Below the pieces are notes generated by a model that was not told the DNA's origin, ran no database searches, and worked only from the letters and a program-made list of their open reading frames with translations. Of a stretch of DNA of 64,000 bases, positions 27,759-36,846 are shown one piece after another. The stretch covers positions 1 to 64,000 of the forward strand of contig JACNGQ010000246.1 in assembly GCA_014384025.1 (NCBI GenBank), given 5' to 3'. The position numbers and the translations under genes were made by a program. Positions within the stretch are counted from its first letter, which is position 1; each line of letters opens with the position of its first letter. The stretch comes from Planctomycetota bacterium (GTDB taxonomy: Bacteria; Planctomycetota; Phycisphaerae; Sedimentisphaerales; Anaerobacaceae).

Positions 27759-28205
27759 TTACCTCCTTACGTTTCTATAACGGTCTTTTTGCCAGATGTG
27801 AAGCCTCTCCCGCGACACCGAGACCAGCAGAATAGCCAGGCCGGCTATAAGTACCAGCAGGGCGGCTTTCAAGAGTATGCCTACTGAAGGATCTGTTATT
27901 ATATCTTCTATCAGCTTGAATCCGCCATAGATTGCCAGCAGAATAGCTGCTGCAGAAAAGACAATCCAGCCGACCCTGCGCTCGATTCGGTTATAAATGC
28001 CGCTCCAGTAGTCCTGCCATATTTTGTCCTCAGGCTCGACCAGCGTTACCTCATCGGTAATAGCTTTAAGTTTCCTGAACTCTTTCAGCTCAGCTTTACA
28101 TTCAGAGCATCCGGTCAGATGCTCTTCGAATTGACGTCTCTGTTCGTTACTCAATTCATTGTCCAGGTAGCCCATCATTAAATCTTTATAATCATGGCAT
28201 GTCAT
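27759..28205 (-). CDS. Zinc-finger anti-sigma factor
   Basis: The first 45 residues are the zf-HC2 anti-sigma domain with the zinc motif HLTGCSEC (HxxxCxxC) and an upstream Cys in MTCHDYKDLMMGYLDNEL. A linker leads to two TM helices (about 82-98 and 112-130), so the protein should sit in the inner membrane and sequester the cognate ECF factor in the cytoplasm. Its start lies inside the sigma gene end (14-base overlap), with GGAGG before the ATG. The short periplasmic part makes direct sensing outside the membrane unlikely; a membrane-state signal is possible. Confidence 0.92.
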   Translation of the reverse strand: MTCHDYKDLMMGYLDNELSNEQRRQFEEHLTGCSECKAELKEFRKLKAITDEVTLVEPEDKIWQDYWSGIYNRIERRVGWIVFSAAAILLAIYGGFKLIEDIITDPSVGILLKAALLVLIAGLAILLVSVSRERLHIWQKDRYRNVRR

Positions 28206-28794
28206 TTATGCTACCTCCTTTCCCAGTACTCAATAATTCTTCCAGCCTTTTACGTGCGTAGTACAACCTGCTCGTAATCGTACCTTTATTGCAATAAAGG
28301 GCCTCAGCGATTTGTTCGTATGACATATTTTGAAAATGCCGTAATATAATCACTTCTCGATGTTTATCATCCAGCTTGCCGATTGCCTGCCAGACTTTGT
28401 TTTTGAGTTCATTTCTTCCGGCCACAACTTCCGGTGAAAAGCAATCCGTGGCGGCCGGTATTTCCGGGCAGTTTTCGCAGTCAAGAGAATTTGCCTTTCT
28501 ATATCTTCGTTTTCTTAAATGGCTGATACAAAGATTTTTCAGTATTTGATAAAACCATGGGAAAAACTTTCGTTCCGGTTTGAGGTGCTTGATATTCCGG
28601 TAGGCTCGGATAAAAGCCTCCTGGGACAGGTCCATTGCGTCTTCGCGATTACCTACAAGTCCCAGTGCGATAAAATAAGCGTCTTTCATATATCTGTTCA
28701 CAAGAACTTCAAACGCCGCGGGAGAACCCCGGCGGCAGCGCCGCATTGCTGTTATTTCTTCCTGACACACGCTTGTCACTTTTTCAGGCTCCAA
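28192..28794 (-). CDS. ECF-type RNA polymerase sigma factor
   Basis: The 200-residue sigma factor has region 2 (AAFEVLVNRYMKDAYFIALGL ... DAMDLSQEAFIRAYRNI ... FPWFYQILKNLCISHLRKRR) and region 4 (KLDDKHREVIILRHFQNMSYEQI, then CNKGTITSRLYYARKRLEELL). The linker contains four cysteines in CENCPEI and nearby, which is unusual. The TTG start at 28794 is tentative; the region before it has only a weak GAGA site. It overlaps its anti-sigma gene by 14 bases. It probably drives the downstream membrane-protein genes. Confidence 0.92.
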   Translation of the reverse strand: MEPEKVTSVCQEEITAMRRCRRGSPAAFEVLVNRYMKDAYFIALGLVGNREDAMDLSQEAFIRAYRNIKHLKPERKFFPWFYQILKNLCISHLRKRRYRKANSLDCENCPEIPAATDCFSPEVVAGRNELKNKVWQAIGKLDDKHREVIILRHFQNMSYEQIAEALYCNKGTITSRLYYARKRLEELLSTGKGGSINDMP

Positions 28795-28972
28795 TTCAAG
28801 GTTCTCTCAACTTAGCCCAAAAACTCTGTTTCTACGGTAATATACACTTCTAACGCTCATTTTCTTCAAATTATTTTCCAAATTTTTTAACGCCCCATAA
28901 TCACTCCAGTCTTGTGAGGATATTGCCTGTCTCTGTACAATATTTACTGCTCGATATTCTGCATTTTTTTCT

Positions 28973-29902
28973 CTACATTTCAGGTATCCTCCATTTTGCA
29001 GAACACTTCGGACATCGCCCGATTTTACCCGCATATTGACTTAGTATTTTAATTCGTTGTCCACACCGGCACCGCAGGTGAATATATTGTTCCTGTGTTT
29101 CTTCCGGTTCAATCGTTATAGTCTTCTGCTTAGTTTCTTTGCTGTCATTATTATCCCATTCCGACTGCCACGGTGCGAAATCCCCTCGGCGCTCCGTAGA
29201 TTTATCCTTTGTCTCTAATCCCAGTAATTTCAGGATCGATGTCTCATCCCTTTCCATAACAATCATTTTGGTCCTAAGCATCAATATCGCCAGTCCGACA
29301 CCGGCCACAAAGCCGCCAATGTGGGCAAGGTAAGCCACTCCTCCTCCGCCGTGCATTGCACCAAGTATGTCAAATGCAAACCACATTAAAATCATCCAGA
29401 AACTTCTGACTGAGAACCACACCGGACGAAATAGTAAGAAGAAAAAACAGCTTATCGAATTCTCCGGGAAAAATACCAGATACATCCCCACAACACCGTT
29501 TATCGCTCCGCTCGCTCCAAGTATTGGAATATCGGAAAAAAGCAAATGGCTAATCCCGGCTACAAGACCGAGGAATACATATACAGGCAGATAATACAAA
29601 TTGCCTATCTTAGAGCACACCGCGTTTCCGAAAAGCCAAAGAAAAATTAAGTTGCCAACAAGGTGCAGTAGCCCTCCATGCAGCCACATATGTCCGAAAA
29701 GCCCCTTGATAGACCAGCCATCCAGCAGGTACTGTGTTGTTATAGAGTTTTCCTTGTACTCGACAAGACTCATTTGGCGGTTTCTGACTTGATTGGCCTC
29801 GACAATTTGAATTGCAAAGATGAATATGACCAAAGCAACCACTATCCAGTTCATGACTGGTCGATAATTAAACGGAACGTCAACGCGATAAGGGATAAAC
29901 AC
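28973..29902 (-). CDS. Rhomboid intramembrane protease with C-terminal zinc ribbon
   Basis: Rhomboid core: the first TM helix is MNWIVVALVIFIFAIQIV, the conserved HMWLHGGLLHLVGNLIFLWLFG follows, and the catalytic serine is in ILGASGAINGVVG with the partner His in LAHIGGFVAG. The cytoplasmic tail after TM6 (from about residue 210) is long and charged. It ends in a CxC-x14-CxxC zinc ribbon (LRCRCGQR ... IGRCPKCSAKWR). The GTG start at 29902 follows TTGAGG. It is 178 bp upstream of the ECF sigma gene in the same direction, and that gap holds no supported gene. Rhomboid proteases can trigger regulated release of membrane-bound regulators. Confidence 0.9.
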   Translation of the reverse strand: MFIPYRVDVPFNYRPVMNWIVVALVIFIFAIQIVEANQVRNRQMSLVEYKENSITTQYLLDGWSIKGLFGHMWLHGGLLHLVGNLIFLWLFGNAVCSKIGNLYYLPVYVFLGLVAGISHLLFSDIPILGASGAINGVVGMYLVFFPENSISCFFFLLFRPVWFSVRSFWMILMWFAFDILGAMHGGGGVAYLAHIGGFVAGVGLAILMLRTKMIVMERDETSILKLLGLETKDKSTERRGDFAPWQSEWDNNDSKETKQKTITIEPEETQEQYIHLRCRCGQRIKILSQYAGKIGRCPKCSAKWRIPEM

Positions 29903-30037
29903 GCTCAGTGCACCTCAAAGATTATCCACACTTTCTGAATTCACTAAACCATTCTACACAATCTTCCTGGTAAGCGGAAAGATTTTATTACCTGCCGATT
30001 ATCACTGAGCAGTAGAGGACTTTTGATTGTGTACAAA

Positions 30038-30076
30038 TAAAAAAGGGACCCATACCGCATCATCAGTATAGGCCCC
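30038..30076 (-). terminator. Intrinsic terminator after the giant modular protein gene
   Basis: On the minus strand, GGGGCCTATAC pairs imperfectly with GTATGGGTCCC around a loop of about 10 nt (CTGATGATGCG region), followed by six T residues (30039-30044 on the plus strand as A). It resembles the terminator at 1099-1137 in both stem core (TATACTGAT ... GGTAT) and design. Confidence 0.85.
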
Positions 30077-30155
30077 GAATTTAATCCAATCTTTTTATGC
30101 CGGCCTTACAATTTTAACTGCCGGCTAAATCTTCCATTTATGGTTGTTGTTCCCG

Positions 30156-33100
30156 CTACGGCCGATTCAACCGAATATCATCAAAGTATGCACTTCCCGA
30201 ACCGCCACCGGCCTGCGGATTCTTCTTATCGCCAAAGCCAATGGTAATCGTATTAACATTAGCAAGATTCACACCCTGTTCTGCAAATGCCTGAAGGTCG
30301 ATATTCCATTGGGTCCAGTCACTTATCAATGCTGCATTGGGATTCTCATGTTGTACAACTGCATTGCCGTTGAGAGCAAGATACATCGGCTCAGGATCAT
30401 TACTGGCCATATCAACACCTATGGCTTCGTGTGTCCATGTCAACGGACTGACTGAACCGGTTGTCGTCACACTGGAGAATTGTGCCTCACCGATCACTGC
30501 GGGGTTATGGCTGGTAAATGCCAGGCCTATATAAACACTCGGAGGCATTGATATTTTCTGTGGATTCCATGGCATTGCCTGCCAGCTAACGCCGTTGCTG
30601 GAGTAGTAGCCATTAAAGTTATCGGCTGCGTCACGCTCTATTCTAATCCAGTAGGGGGCCTTGATTGCTGTTTGTTCAGGTGTAAACGCATTATCGGCAG
30701 TGTCACTCGTTGCGGCAGAGCCCGGAGTCTTTCTGGCCTGGAATCTACAACCGTTACCGGGCGAGATATACACGGCGGCGAATTTCGAGCCTGCGTCAAG
30801 TGTCTGGCGAATCATCACACCTGCTTTGGCCCATGGGTCAGTATTATCAACGCTGAGCACCTGAGCCGTAATCGATCCAACGCCGGATAATTGCTTCCAT
30901 GCATAACGGAACTGGTCGGCTGTGTTCCAGATGTCTGCGCCTCCTGCGCTCATCGTGAAGGTGCCGGCCGGGTCTTCTAAGAAACCTGTCGGATTGCCTC
31001 TAAACCAAAGCGACAAAATGCCGATTCCGTGTCTGCTCCAGTCACGCGGGTAAGTCAATGTCAAAGTCGCCTCTGATTTCCCGACAGCGTTGTCATAGGC
31101 AAACGGCATCGACTGAGAACCGCCGTGAATGATCGTTTGCTCGGCAAAAGGAGCAGCAGCATAACCAACGATAGAACCGTTTGTTGCCGGGTTATCAAAT
31201 CCATCTACCCAGGCAAAATATATCCTGTTGCTACCGGGTTCACTTTCATCAAGGTCATTATAGCTCTCAAAGTCGTCAACAACGATGTGGTCTGCAATCG
31301 CAAAACTCCACACTCTACCCTTACTTACAGTTCCATCGGTGTTATTCTCATCTATTCGCCAGTAGGAGGTCTGGCCCCATTCAATACCTTCAGGTGGGAT
31401 ATAATTGGTCGCTCCCTGTTGACCTCTATATATACCGGAAGTATCGGAAGCATCAGCGCCGGCTACTGCATCCTTATCAAAGCCGAAGTAAACATCGTGC
31501 TGACCTGCATTATCACCGGCCGACCAGCTAACAGATGTTACATCATCGATATTCGATGTTGATCCACTGGCCGGTTTTGGATTCCAGGCAAGTGTTACGT
31601 CACCTCTCATAATAAGAGCAATCTCATCAGGTGATAATACGTAGTTGTACACCCGCACATCGTCAATCAGGCCGGTATAGAAACGCTGACGAGAAGCAGG
31701 CTGCCCGAGTCGGATTGTACCGGACAAGGTGAACTCATTGGCTGTATGAGGAACTGATATCGGATTACTGCCGTCAACATAAAGCTTCGCATCAGCGTTA
31801 ATGTCCCATGTGGCTGTAATATGATGCCAGGCATCATCATTCACTGCTGATGCCTCGGGATTGACGTCATTGTCACCGCCTTCGATGTAGAATTCAACCC
31901 CGCCGTTGTCCATCATATTGATGTGTAACTCATCCTGGTCACCGAAACCATCACCGTTGCTTGCTGTTCCATAAAAAATCATACCTACCCCTGCCTGAGT
32001 GGTTTTGACCCACAGGCATACAGAGCCTATGGCCGAGCCTATCATATCTGTCGCTGACAATGCAACGGAGTTAGTACCGTCAAATTCGAGCCCAACGCCG
32101 TCAAATCCTTCAGACCATTGTGGATTATTTTCCAGAGTGCCATGATTGCTATGACCGGACCAGTCAACAACCCTTGAGCCTTTACCCTCATCTATCTTCC
32201 ACCAGCTAATAAGATTGGGATTAGTAACAGGTATCTCCCCTATCGTTCTGAAACTCCAGACATCACCTGTGTATGTGCCGGTAAGAGCAAATTCATCGAC
32301 ACGCCAGTAATAATCCTTATCTATGCCAAGTGTACCCGGAGAATAAGTAGCTTCTGCAATAGGGCCTTTGTAGGTATTGGGAGAACCGGCATTTACGTCG
32401 TCAAAACTTTCGCCAAAATACAAATGATGTAATTTCGCGCCTAAGCCGGGGGTCCAGCTAATTTTCGTATCCGGGTCGATGAATTCAGTGTCTTCTCCAG
32501 GAATTGGATTGTGGGCTTTTCTGGGGGGAACGACAAAACTCCAGACATCGCCTTTGTTTATAGTACCATCCGCTTCAACCTCATCTATCCGCCAGTAGTA
32601 TGTTTTTCCTGTAGGAAGACCATCAGGAAAAGCGAATCCGGGAAAACCGGCGACATAAAATGCTGTGGTTTGGTTGCCTCTGAATGTATCTGCCGTGCCG
32701 TCATTTACTTCGTTAAAGTTGTCACCGAAATACACATCATGTGATACCGAAGTCTCTCCTGCCGTCCAGTTAAGACTTACCCAGTTGTCCTCATGTGTGG
32801 CGCCATCTCCCGGGATGGGATTGTAGGCTTTCAACCTGGCGCCGCGATGACTTAGTTGAGGACCTGCACCTGACGGTCTGTAATCGGGATTGGTCGTCAG
32901 AACGATCTTGTCGATAATAAGTCCGTCCTCACGCACCCAGATATTCAGGGTGTGAAGACCGGCTGTAATTATATCGATTTGTGATGGTTCCGGCATTTGA
33001 TATCTGCTGTTGTTCCATGTGTAACCGCCGCTCCAGCCGCCGCTCATTTGATTGGAAAGGGGGGTTGCCTCCCCGTCCAGACCTACATGGCAGGAGTCAT

Positions 33101-33443
33101 CGGTCCCATCGAAACCCCATGCTAAAATCCACACATAGTGCGTGCCGGTTTTGACAAAATCAATCTCATACTCCAAACGCTCGCTATTGGCGGCATAGTC
33201 GGTGCTGTGTCCGCCTTGACCATTGGGTGCGTGCATACCGGCTTCACCGATAAAACCTTCCGTTGGCCCGGTCTCCACCCATGCATGGCCGCCTACTTCG
33301 ACATTGGCATCATAGTCCTCGGCTTCCACCGACACAATCCCATTCGGGCCGGTATCCTGTCGGAGCGGATCTGCGTTTACTGCCCCACCGACTAATCCTA
33401 TGACCAAAACAAAAGCAAGTAAATACGTTAGTTTCTCAGACAT
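30156..33443 (-). CDS. Giant secreted modular protein (CBM, Fn3-like repeats, LamG, nested DUF1349-like)
   Basis: A 1095-residue exported protein with signal peptide YLLAFVLVIGLVGGAVNA. The N-terminal beta domain (about 28-190; VSVEAEDYDANVEVGGHAWVE, then WVREDGLIIDKIVLTTNPDY) resembles CBM or GH115 C-terminal modules. Fn3-like 'SHDVYFGDNF ... TYYWRIDE' repeats lie at about 205-310, 311-398 and 620-715, with a LamG domain at about 405-615. The C-terminal module (about 775-1095; SESEATLTLTYPRDW-like start, ending AYFDDIRL) has a roughly 200-residue DUF1349-like jellyroll inserted in it. The role is probably polysaccharide binding or surface adhesion; no catalytic site is seen. AAGGAGG precedes the ATG. 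A paralogue lies 115 bp upstream. Confidence 0.9.
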   Translation of the reverse strand: MSEKLTYLLAFVLVIGLVGGAVNADPLRQDTGPNGIVSVEAEDYDANVEVGGHAWVETGPTEGFIGEAGMHAPNGQGGHSTDYAANSERLEYEIDFVKTGTHYVWILAWGFDGTDDSCHVGLDGEATPLSNQMSGGWSGGYTWNNSRYQMPEPSQIDIITAGLHTLNIWVREDGLIIDKIVLTTNPDYRPSGAGPQLSHRGARLKAYNPIPGDGATHEDNWVSLNWTAGETSVSHDVYFGDNFNEVNDGTADTFRGNQTTAFYVAGFPGFAFPDGLPTGKTYYWRIDEVEADGTINKGDVWSFVVPPRKAHNPIPGEDTEFIDPDTKISWTPGLGAKLHHLYFGESFDDVNAGSPNTYKGPIAEATYSPGTLGIDKDYYWRVDEFALTGTYTGDVWSFRTIGEIPVTNPNLISWWKIDEGKGSRVVDWSGHSNHGTLENNPQWSEGFDGVGLEFDGTNSVALSATDMIGSAIGSVCLWVKTTQAGVGMIFYGTASNGDGFGDQDELHINMMDNGGVEFYIEGGDNDVNPEASAVNDDAWHHITATWDINADAKLYVDGSNPISVPHTANEFTLSGTIRLGQPASRQRFYTGLIDDVRVYNYVLSPDEIALIMRGDVTLAWNPKPASGSTSNIDDVTSVSWSAGDNAGQHDVYFGFDKDAVAGADASDTSGIYRGQQGATNYIPPEGIEWGQTSYWRIDENNTDGTVSKGRVWSFAIADHIVVDDFESYNDLDESEPGSNRIYFAWVDGFDNPATNGSIVGYAAAPFAEQTIIHGGSQSMPFAYDNAVGKSEATLTLTYPRDWSRHGIGILSLWFRGNPTGFLEDPAGTFTMSAGGADIWNTADQFRYAWKQLSGVGSITAQVLSVDNTDPWAKAGVMIRQTLDAGSKFAAVYISPGNGCRFQARKTPGSAATSDTADNAFTPEQTAIKAPYWIRIERDAADNFNGYYSSNGVSWQAMPWNPQKISMPPSVYIGLAFTSHNPAVIGEAQFSSVTTTGSVSPLTWTHEAIGVDMASNDPEPMYLALNGNAVVQHENPNAALISDWTQWNIDLQAFAEQGVNLANVNTITIGFGDKKNPQAGGGSGSAYFDDIRLNRP

Positions 33444-33558
33444 AATAATCCTCCTTAAAAGAATTTAAGTAACATAAATTATGATTTGGCTGATAAGCCA
33501 AATATTCATTATCTTTGAAAAACCTTTACATCATAAAAAATCCGGCGATCAACATTGT

Positions 33559-36516
33559 TTATTCAACCTTGGAAATCAGGATGGTGTCCATTAGCGCGCC
33601 GTCTTCTCGGTAGCCGACCTCAAGGGTATAAGTCCCTGGATCCATCGTAAAGAGTACTGTTTCACCGTTGTCTTCGGCGCTGAAGACATCCTCCCAGTAC
33701 CATGAGTCTGAGTTCGGAGGGTCGCTCCATCTTACCCAGCCGCTGGGGTGATTGGTTGTCTGAGTGGTAGCGCCCTGGATACGGAACCAGAACGAATCAC
33801 CGTTTGGAATAATTATGCGGCAACTGAGCATATATGTTCCGCCTTCTACTGTGAAAGTATAGCTTGCAGTGCCGTCCGGAGACGGTGGATTGCCGCCGCT
33901 GTCACCGACATCATCCGTTGTGCCGATATACTTACCGCCTGAAGCATCAGCCTTGTCAGTATAAATCTCCATGGGTGCGGTTATCGTATCGGCATCTTCC
34001 GCCTCAATCCATATTTCTTCAGAAGCAACTGCGACCGCAGGGATTGCCTGATGCAGCCGAATGTCATCAAAGTAAACCGTACCTGAACCACCGGCTGTCG
34101 GATTCGTATCGTTACCGAAGCCAATGATTAAGCTCGTGATATTTTGCAGATTTACACCAAGCGATGCAAGATCGATATTCCAAAGGTTCCATCGTGGTAG
34201 TGTTATGTCAGATGCGTCACCGTTATATAGTACCTTTTTGCCGTTAATCTTCACATACATCGGCTCAATAGAATTACCGGTATTGCCAAGGAAGCTCAGT
34301 GACAGTACCGTTACACCCAGTCGCGTCCAGTTCTGTGCCGGGCTGAGTGTAAGCTGTGCTTCTGAATACTTCATGTTGTTGTCATAGAAATACGGCATCG
34401 ATTGCGAGCCGGTGCGGACGATGCCTTGCTCGGCAAAAGGAGCAGTAGCATAGCCAACGATGGAACCGTTGACTGCCGGGTTATCGAATCCATCCAGCCA
34501 GGTAAGATATATCCTATTGCTCCCGGGTTCACCTTCATCAAGATCATTGTATGATTCGAAATCATCTACGATAAGGAAATCGCCGGTTGTAAAGCTAAGT
34601 ACATTGCCCTTCCATGGGCTTTCAGGATTCGCGTCATTAACTTCGTCTATCCGCCAGTAGTAAATCGAATTCGAGAGAAGTTCTCCGGAAACAAAGCTCT
34701 CAGAACCGAATTCTCTGCTGCCTTGATACTCAGGTGAAGCTGTGGTGGCGTTGTTAACCGCATCTTCATCTGAACCGAAGTACACATCGTGCGAAGAGGC
34801 ATAATCTCCAGCCCTCCATGTAAGAACAGGTGTTATTGTCACATCTGTAGCTCCGTTAGACGGATTCTGGCTGCCGGCTCTTACAGGCGGGGACAATGCG
34901 GCTTGCGGAATAAGCTGCTTTGGTGTGGATGGACTTGACCATCGCAGTTCTGCAACGGCACCACCGCTGCTGTCATTATACTCCATTACAAGGGTGTAAA
35001 CATTACCGGCAACAAGGTCAATTGTGTCGTAGTTCTCGCCGACCCCTTGGTCTGTCCAGTCGTCAACGAGTTGTTGACCATCCACCCATAAACGTGCACC
35101 ATCGTCGCTATTAGTGTAGAAGGTATAGGTCTCTGTAAATGGAGCCTCTACTTCACCTGCCCATCTGACCGAAAAGTTATTATCGCTGATTAATGCATTG
35201 GGTGAACCCGGATCACCCCAGTTAAAGTTGAGCTGAGGATCTATTCGAGTCAGCATGAGATTCTGGAAATTCGTACCTCTATAGTAATCGCCTCGAAGAC
35301 CTCCGCCGGCTTTTGCAGTCTTAAAGCTCCAGACATCGCCTTTGTATGTGGTAAAGCTGTCGAACTCATCGACACGCCAGTAGTAAACCTTGTTGGCTTC
35401 AAGAGTCCCGGGATTATAGCTTGTAGTTCCCTGAGGAATACCCACAACACCACTATTCACATCCTCGAAGTTATCACCGAAATATACATAGTGCAGCTTA
35501 GTACCGAAACCTGGAGTCCAGCTAAGGCTCGGATTAAGGTCTATGAATGGGATAACATCAACCGGAACAGGATCATAGGCCTTCTTGGGGGGAATCGTAA
35601 AGCTCCAGACTGAAGCTTTATATTTTGTTGTACCGTCAGCCTCAATTTCATCGACTCGCCAGTAATATGTTGTTCCGGGAACAAGACCCGCCGGATAAGC
35701 AAATCCCGGAAAGCCGACGACGAGGAACGTGTTCTCCTGATTTCCTTGGAATGTATCACCTGTACCGTCGTTCACATTGTCAAAATTCTCACCGAAATAT
35801 ACATCGTGAGAAGACGCTGTAGCTCCGGCTGTCCAGCTTAGATTTGCCCATGTATCCAGATATATCTCATCTTCAGCCGGATTGGGATTGTAAGCATTCA
35901 GGATTGGACCGCGGCGGCTTTCAGGGGGGCCTTCCTCTGCCCCTGTAAGAGTGAAATCGGGATTAGTGGTCAGAACGATTTTATCGATAATAAGCCCATC
36001 TTCACGTACCCAGATGTTCAATGTGTGTGGCCCGGACGAAGTTATCTCGATCTGGGATGGTTCAGGCATGTCCATTCTGCCGTTGTTCCATTCATAAGCA
36101 CCGCTCCAGCCTGTCATTCGGTCGGAAAGGGGCGTTTCCACCCCGTCCAGACCTACATGGCAGGAGTCGTCGGTACCATCAGCACCCCATGCCAAAATCC
36201 AAACATAGTGCGTGCCGGTCTTGACAAAGTTAATCTCATACTCCAGACGCTCACTATTTTCAGCATAGTTGGTGTTGCCATGTCCGCCTTGGCCGTTGGG
36301 TGCGTGCATACCGGCGATACCGGTGAAGCCGTCCGTCGGCCCGGTCTCTACCCATTTATGGCCGCCTACTTCAATATTGGCATCAAAGTGCTCGGCTTCA
36401 ACCGACACAATCCCGTCGGGGCCGGTATCCTGGTTGAGCGGGTCTGCGAAGGTGACGCCTGTTGCCAAGCCAAGCACTAAAACGAATGAAATCAAATTAA
36501 TCAATTGTTTACACAT
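33559..36516 (-). CDS. Giant secreted modular protein (CBM, Fn3-like repeats, PA14)
   Basis: The 985-residue paralogue of the downstream gene has the same signal peptide type and the same N-terminal module (VSVEAEHFDANIEVGGHKWVE). Two Fn3-like 'HDVYFGENF ... YYWRVDE' repeats are followed at about 403-545 by a PA14 domain: LRGDYYRGTNFQ, FSVRWAGEVEAPFTETYTFY, SDDGARLWVDGQQLVDDW and LVMEYNDSSGGAVAELRW. Another repeat, the uninterrupted DDIRL-type module, and a C-terminal CBM-like domain (EADTI ... VEGGTYMLSCRIIIPNG ... YTLEVGYREDGALMD region) complete it. PA14 domains commonly bind glycans. AGAGGG precedes the ATG. It is probably co-transcribed with the following gene, since no terminator separates them. 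Confidence 0.9.
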   Translation of the reverse strand: MCKQLINLISFVLVLGLATGVTFADPLNQDTGPDGIVSVEAEHFDANIEVGGHKWVETGPTDGFTGIAGMHAPNGQGGHGNTNYAENSERLEYEINFVKTGTHYVWILAWGADGTDDSCHVGLDGVETPLSDRMTGWSGAYEWNNGRMDMPEPSQIEITSSGPHTLNIWVREDGLIIDKIVLTTNPDFTLTGAEEGPPESRRGPILNAYNPNPAEDEIYLDTWANLSWTAGATASSHDVYFGENFDNVNDGTGDTFQGNQENTFLVVGFPGFAYPAGLVPGTTYYWRVDEIEADGTTKYKASVWSFTIPPKKAYDPVPVDVIPFIDLNPSLSWTPGFGTKLHYVYFGDNFEDVNSGVVGIPQGTTSYNPGTLEANKVYYWRVDEFDSFTTYKGDVWSFKTAKAGGGLRGDYYRGTNFQNLMLTRIDPQLNFNWGDPGSPNALISDNNFSVRWAGEVEAPFTETYTFYTNSDDGARLWVDGQQLVDDWTDQGVGENYDTIDLVAGNVYTLVMEYNDSSGGAVAELRWSSPSTPKQLIPQAALSPPVRAGSQNPSNGATDVTITPVLTWRAGDYASSHDVYFGSDEDAVNNATTASPEYQGSREFGSESFVSGELLSNSIYYWRIDEVNDANPESPWKGNVLSFTTGDFLIVDDFESYNDLDEGEPGSNRIYLTWLDGFDNPAVNGSIVGYATAPFAEQGIVRTGSQSMPYFYDNNMKYSEAQLTLSPAQNWTRLGVTVLSLSFLGNTGNSIEPMYVKINGKKVLYNGDASDITLPRWNLWNIDLASLGVNLQNITSLIIGFGNDTNPTAGGSGTVYFDDIRLHQAIPAVAVASEEIWIEAEDADTITAPMEIYTDKADASGGKYIGTTDDVGDSGGNPPSPDGTASYTFTVEGGTYMLSCRIIIPNGDSFWFRIQGATTQTTNHPSGWVRWSDPPNSDSWYWEDVFSAEDNGETVLFTMDPGTYTLEVGYREDGALMDTILISKVE

Positions 36517-36846
36517 GATAATCCCTCTTCTAAAAGTTTGTAATATAAAGTGATAATTGAAATGTAAAGTATCTTGACCTGCGGAGCATAAAATTCACAT
36601 TAACACTCTGTGCTTCGCATAATACCAAATAACACCTCCTCTATTTAGAAAACTACACAGATTTCAGGCTTATTGTGCCCGAAATAGACATATACCGACT
36701 TTTTTGCTATTTATTATATACCAAATTAACTGCCTTGCCGTCAAGTGAAAAGCAAATGATATAGGAGTAAAACTAACAAAATTGAGATAGTTACGCCCGT
36801 TTTCGGTATAAAAGCTTTGCCGATATCGAGATAATACAAAAAGTGA
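36517..36846. other. Intergenic region upstream of the giant-protein genes
   Basis: 330 bp, AT-rich, upstream of one minus-strand gene and downstream of another. It should hold the promoter for the two giant genes, but I see no convincing -35/-10 pair, no clear terminator for the MBL gene's neighbours, and no small gene. Confidence 0.5.

Noticed and set aside
28807-29034. Minus-strand open frame of 75 codons between rhomboid and ECF sigma genes
   Set aside because: Overlaps the rhomboid C-terminus in another frame; no ribosome-binding site.
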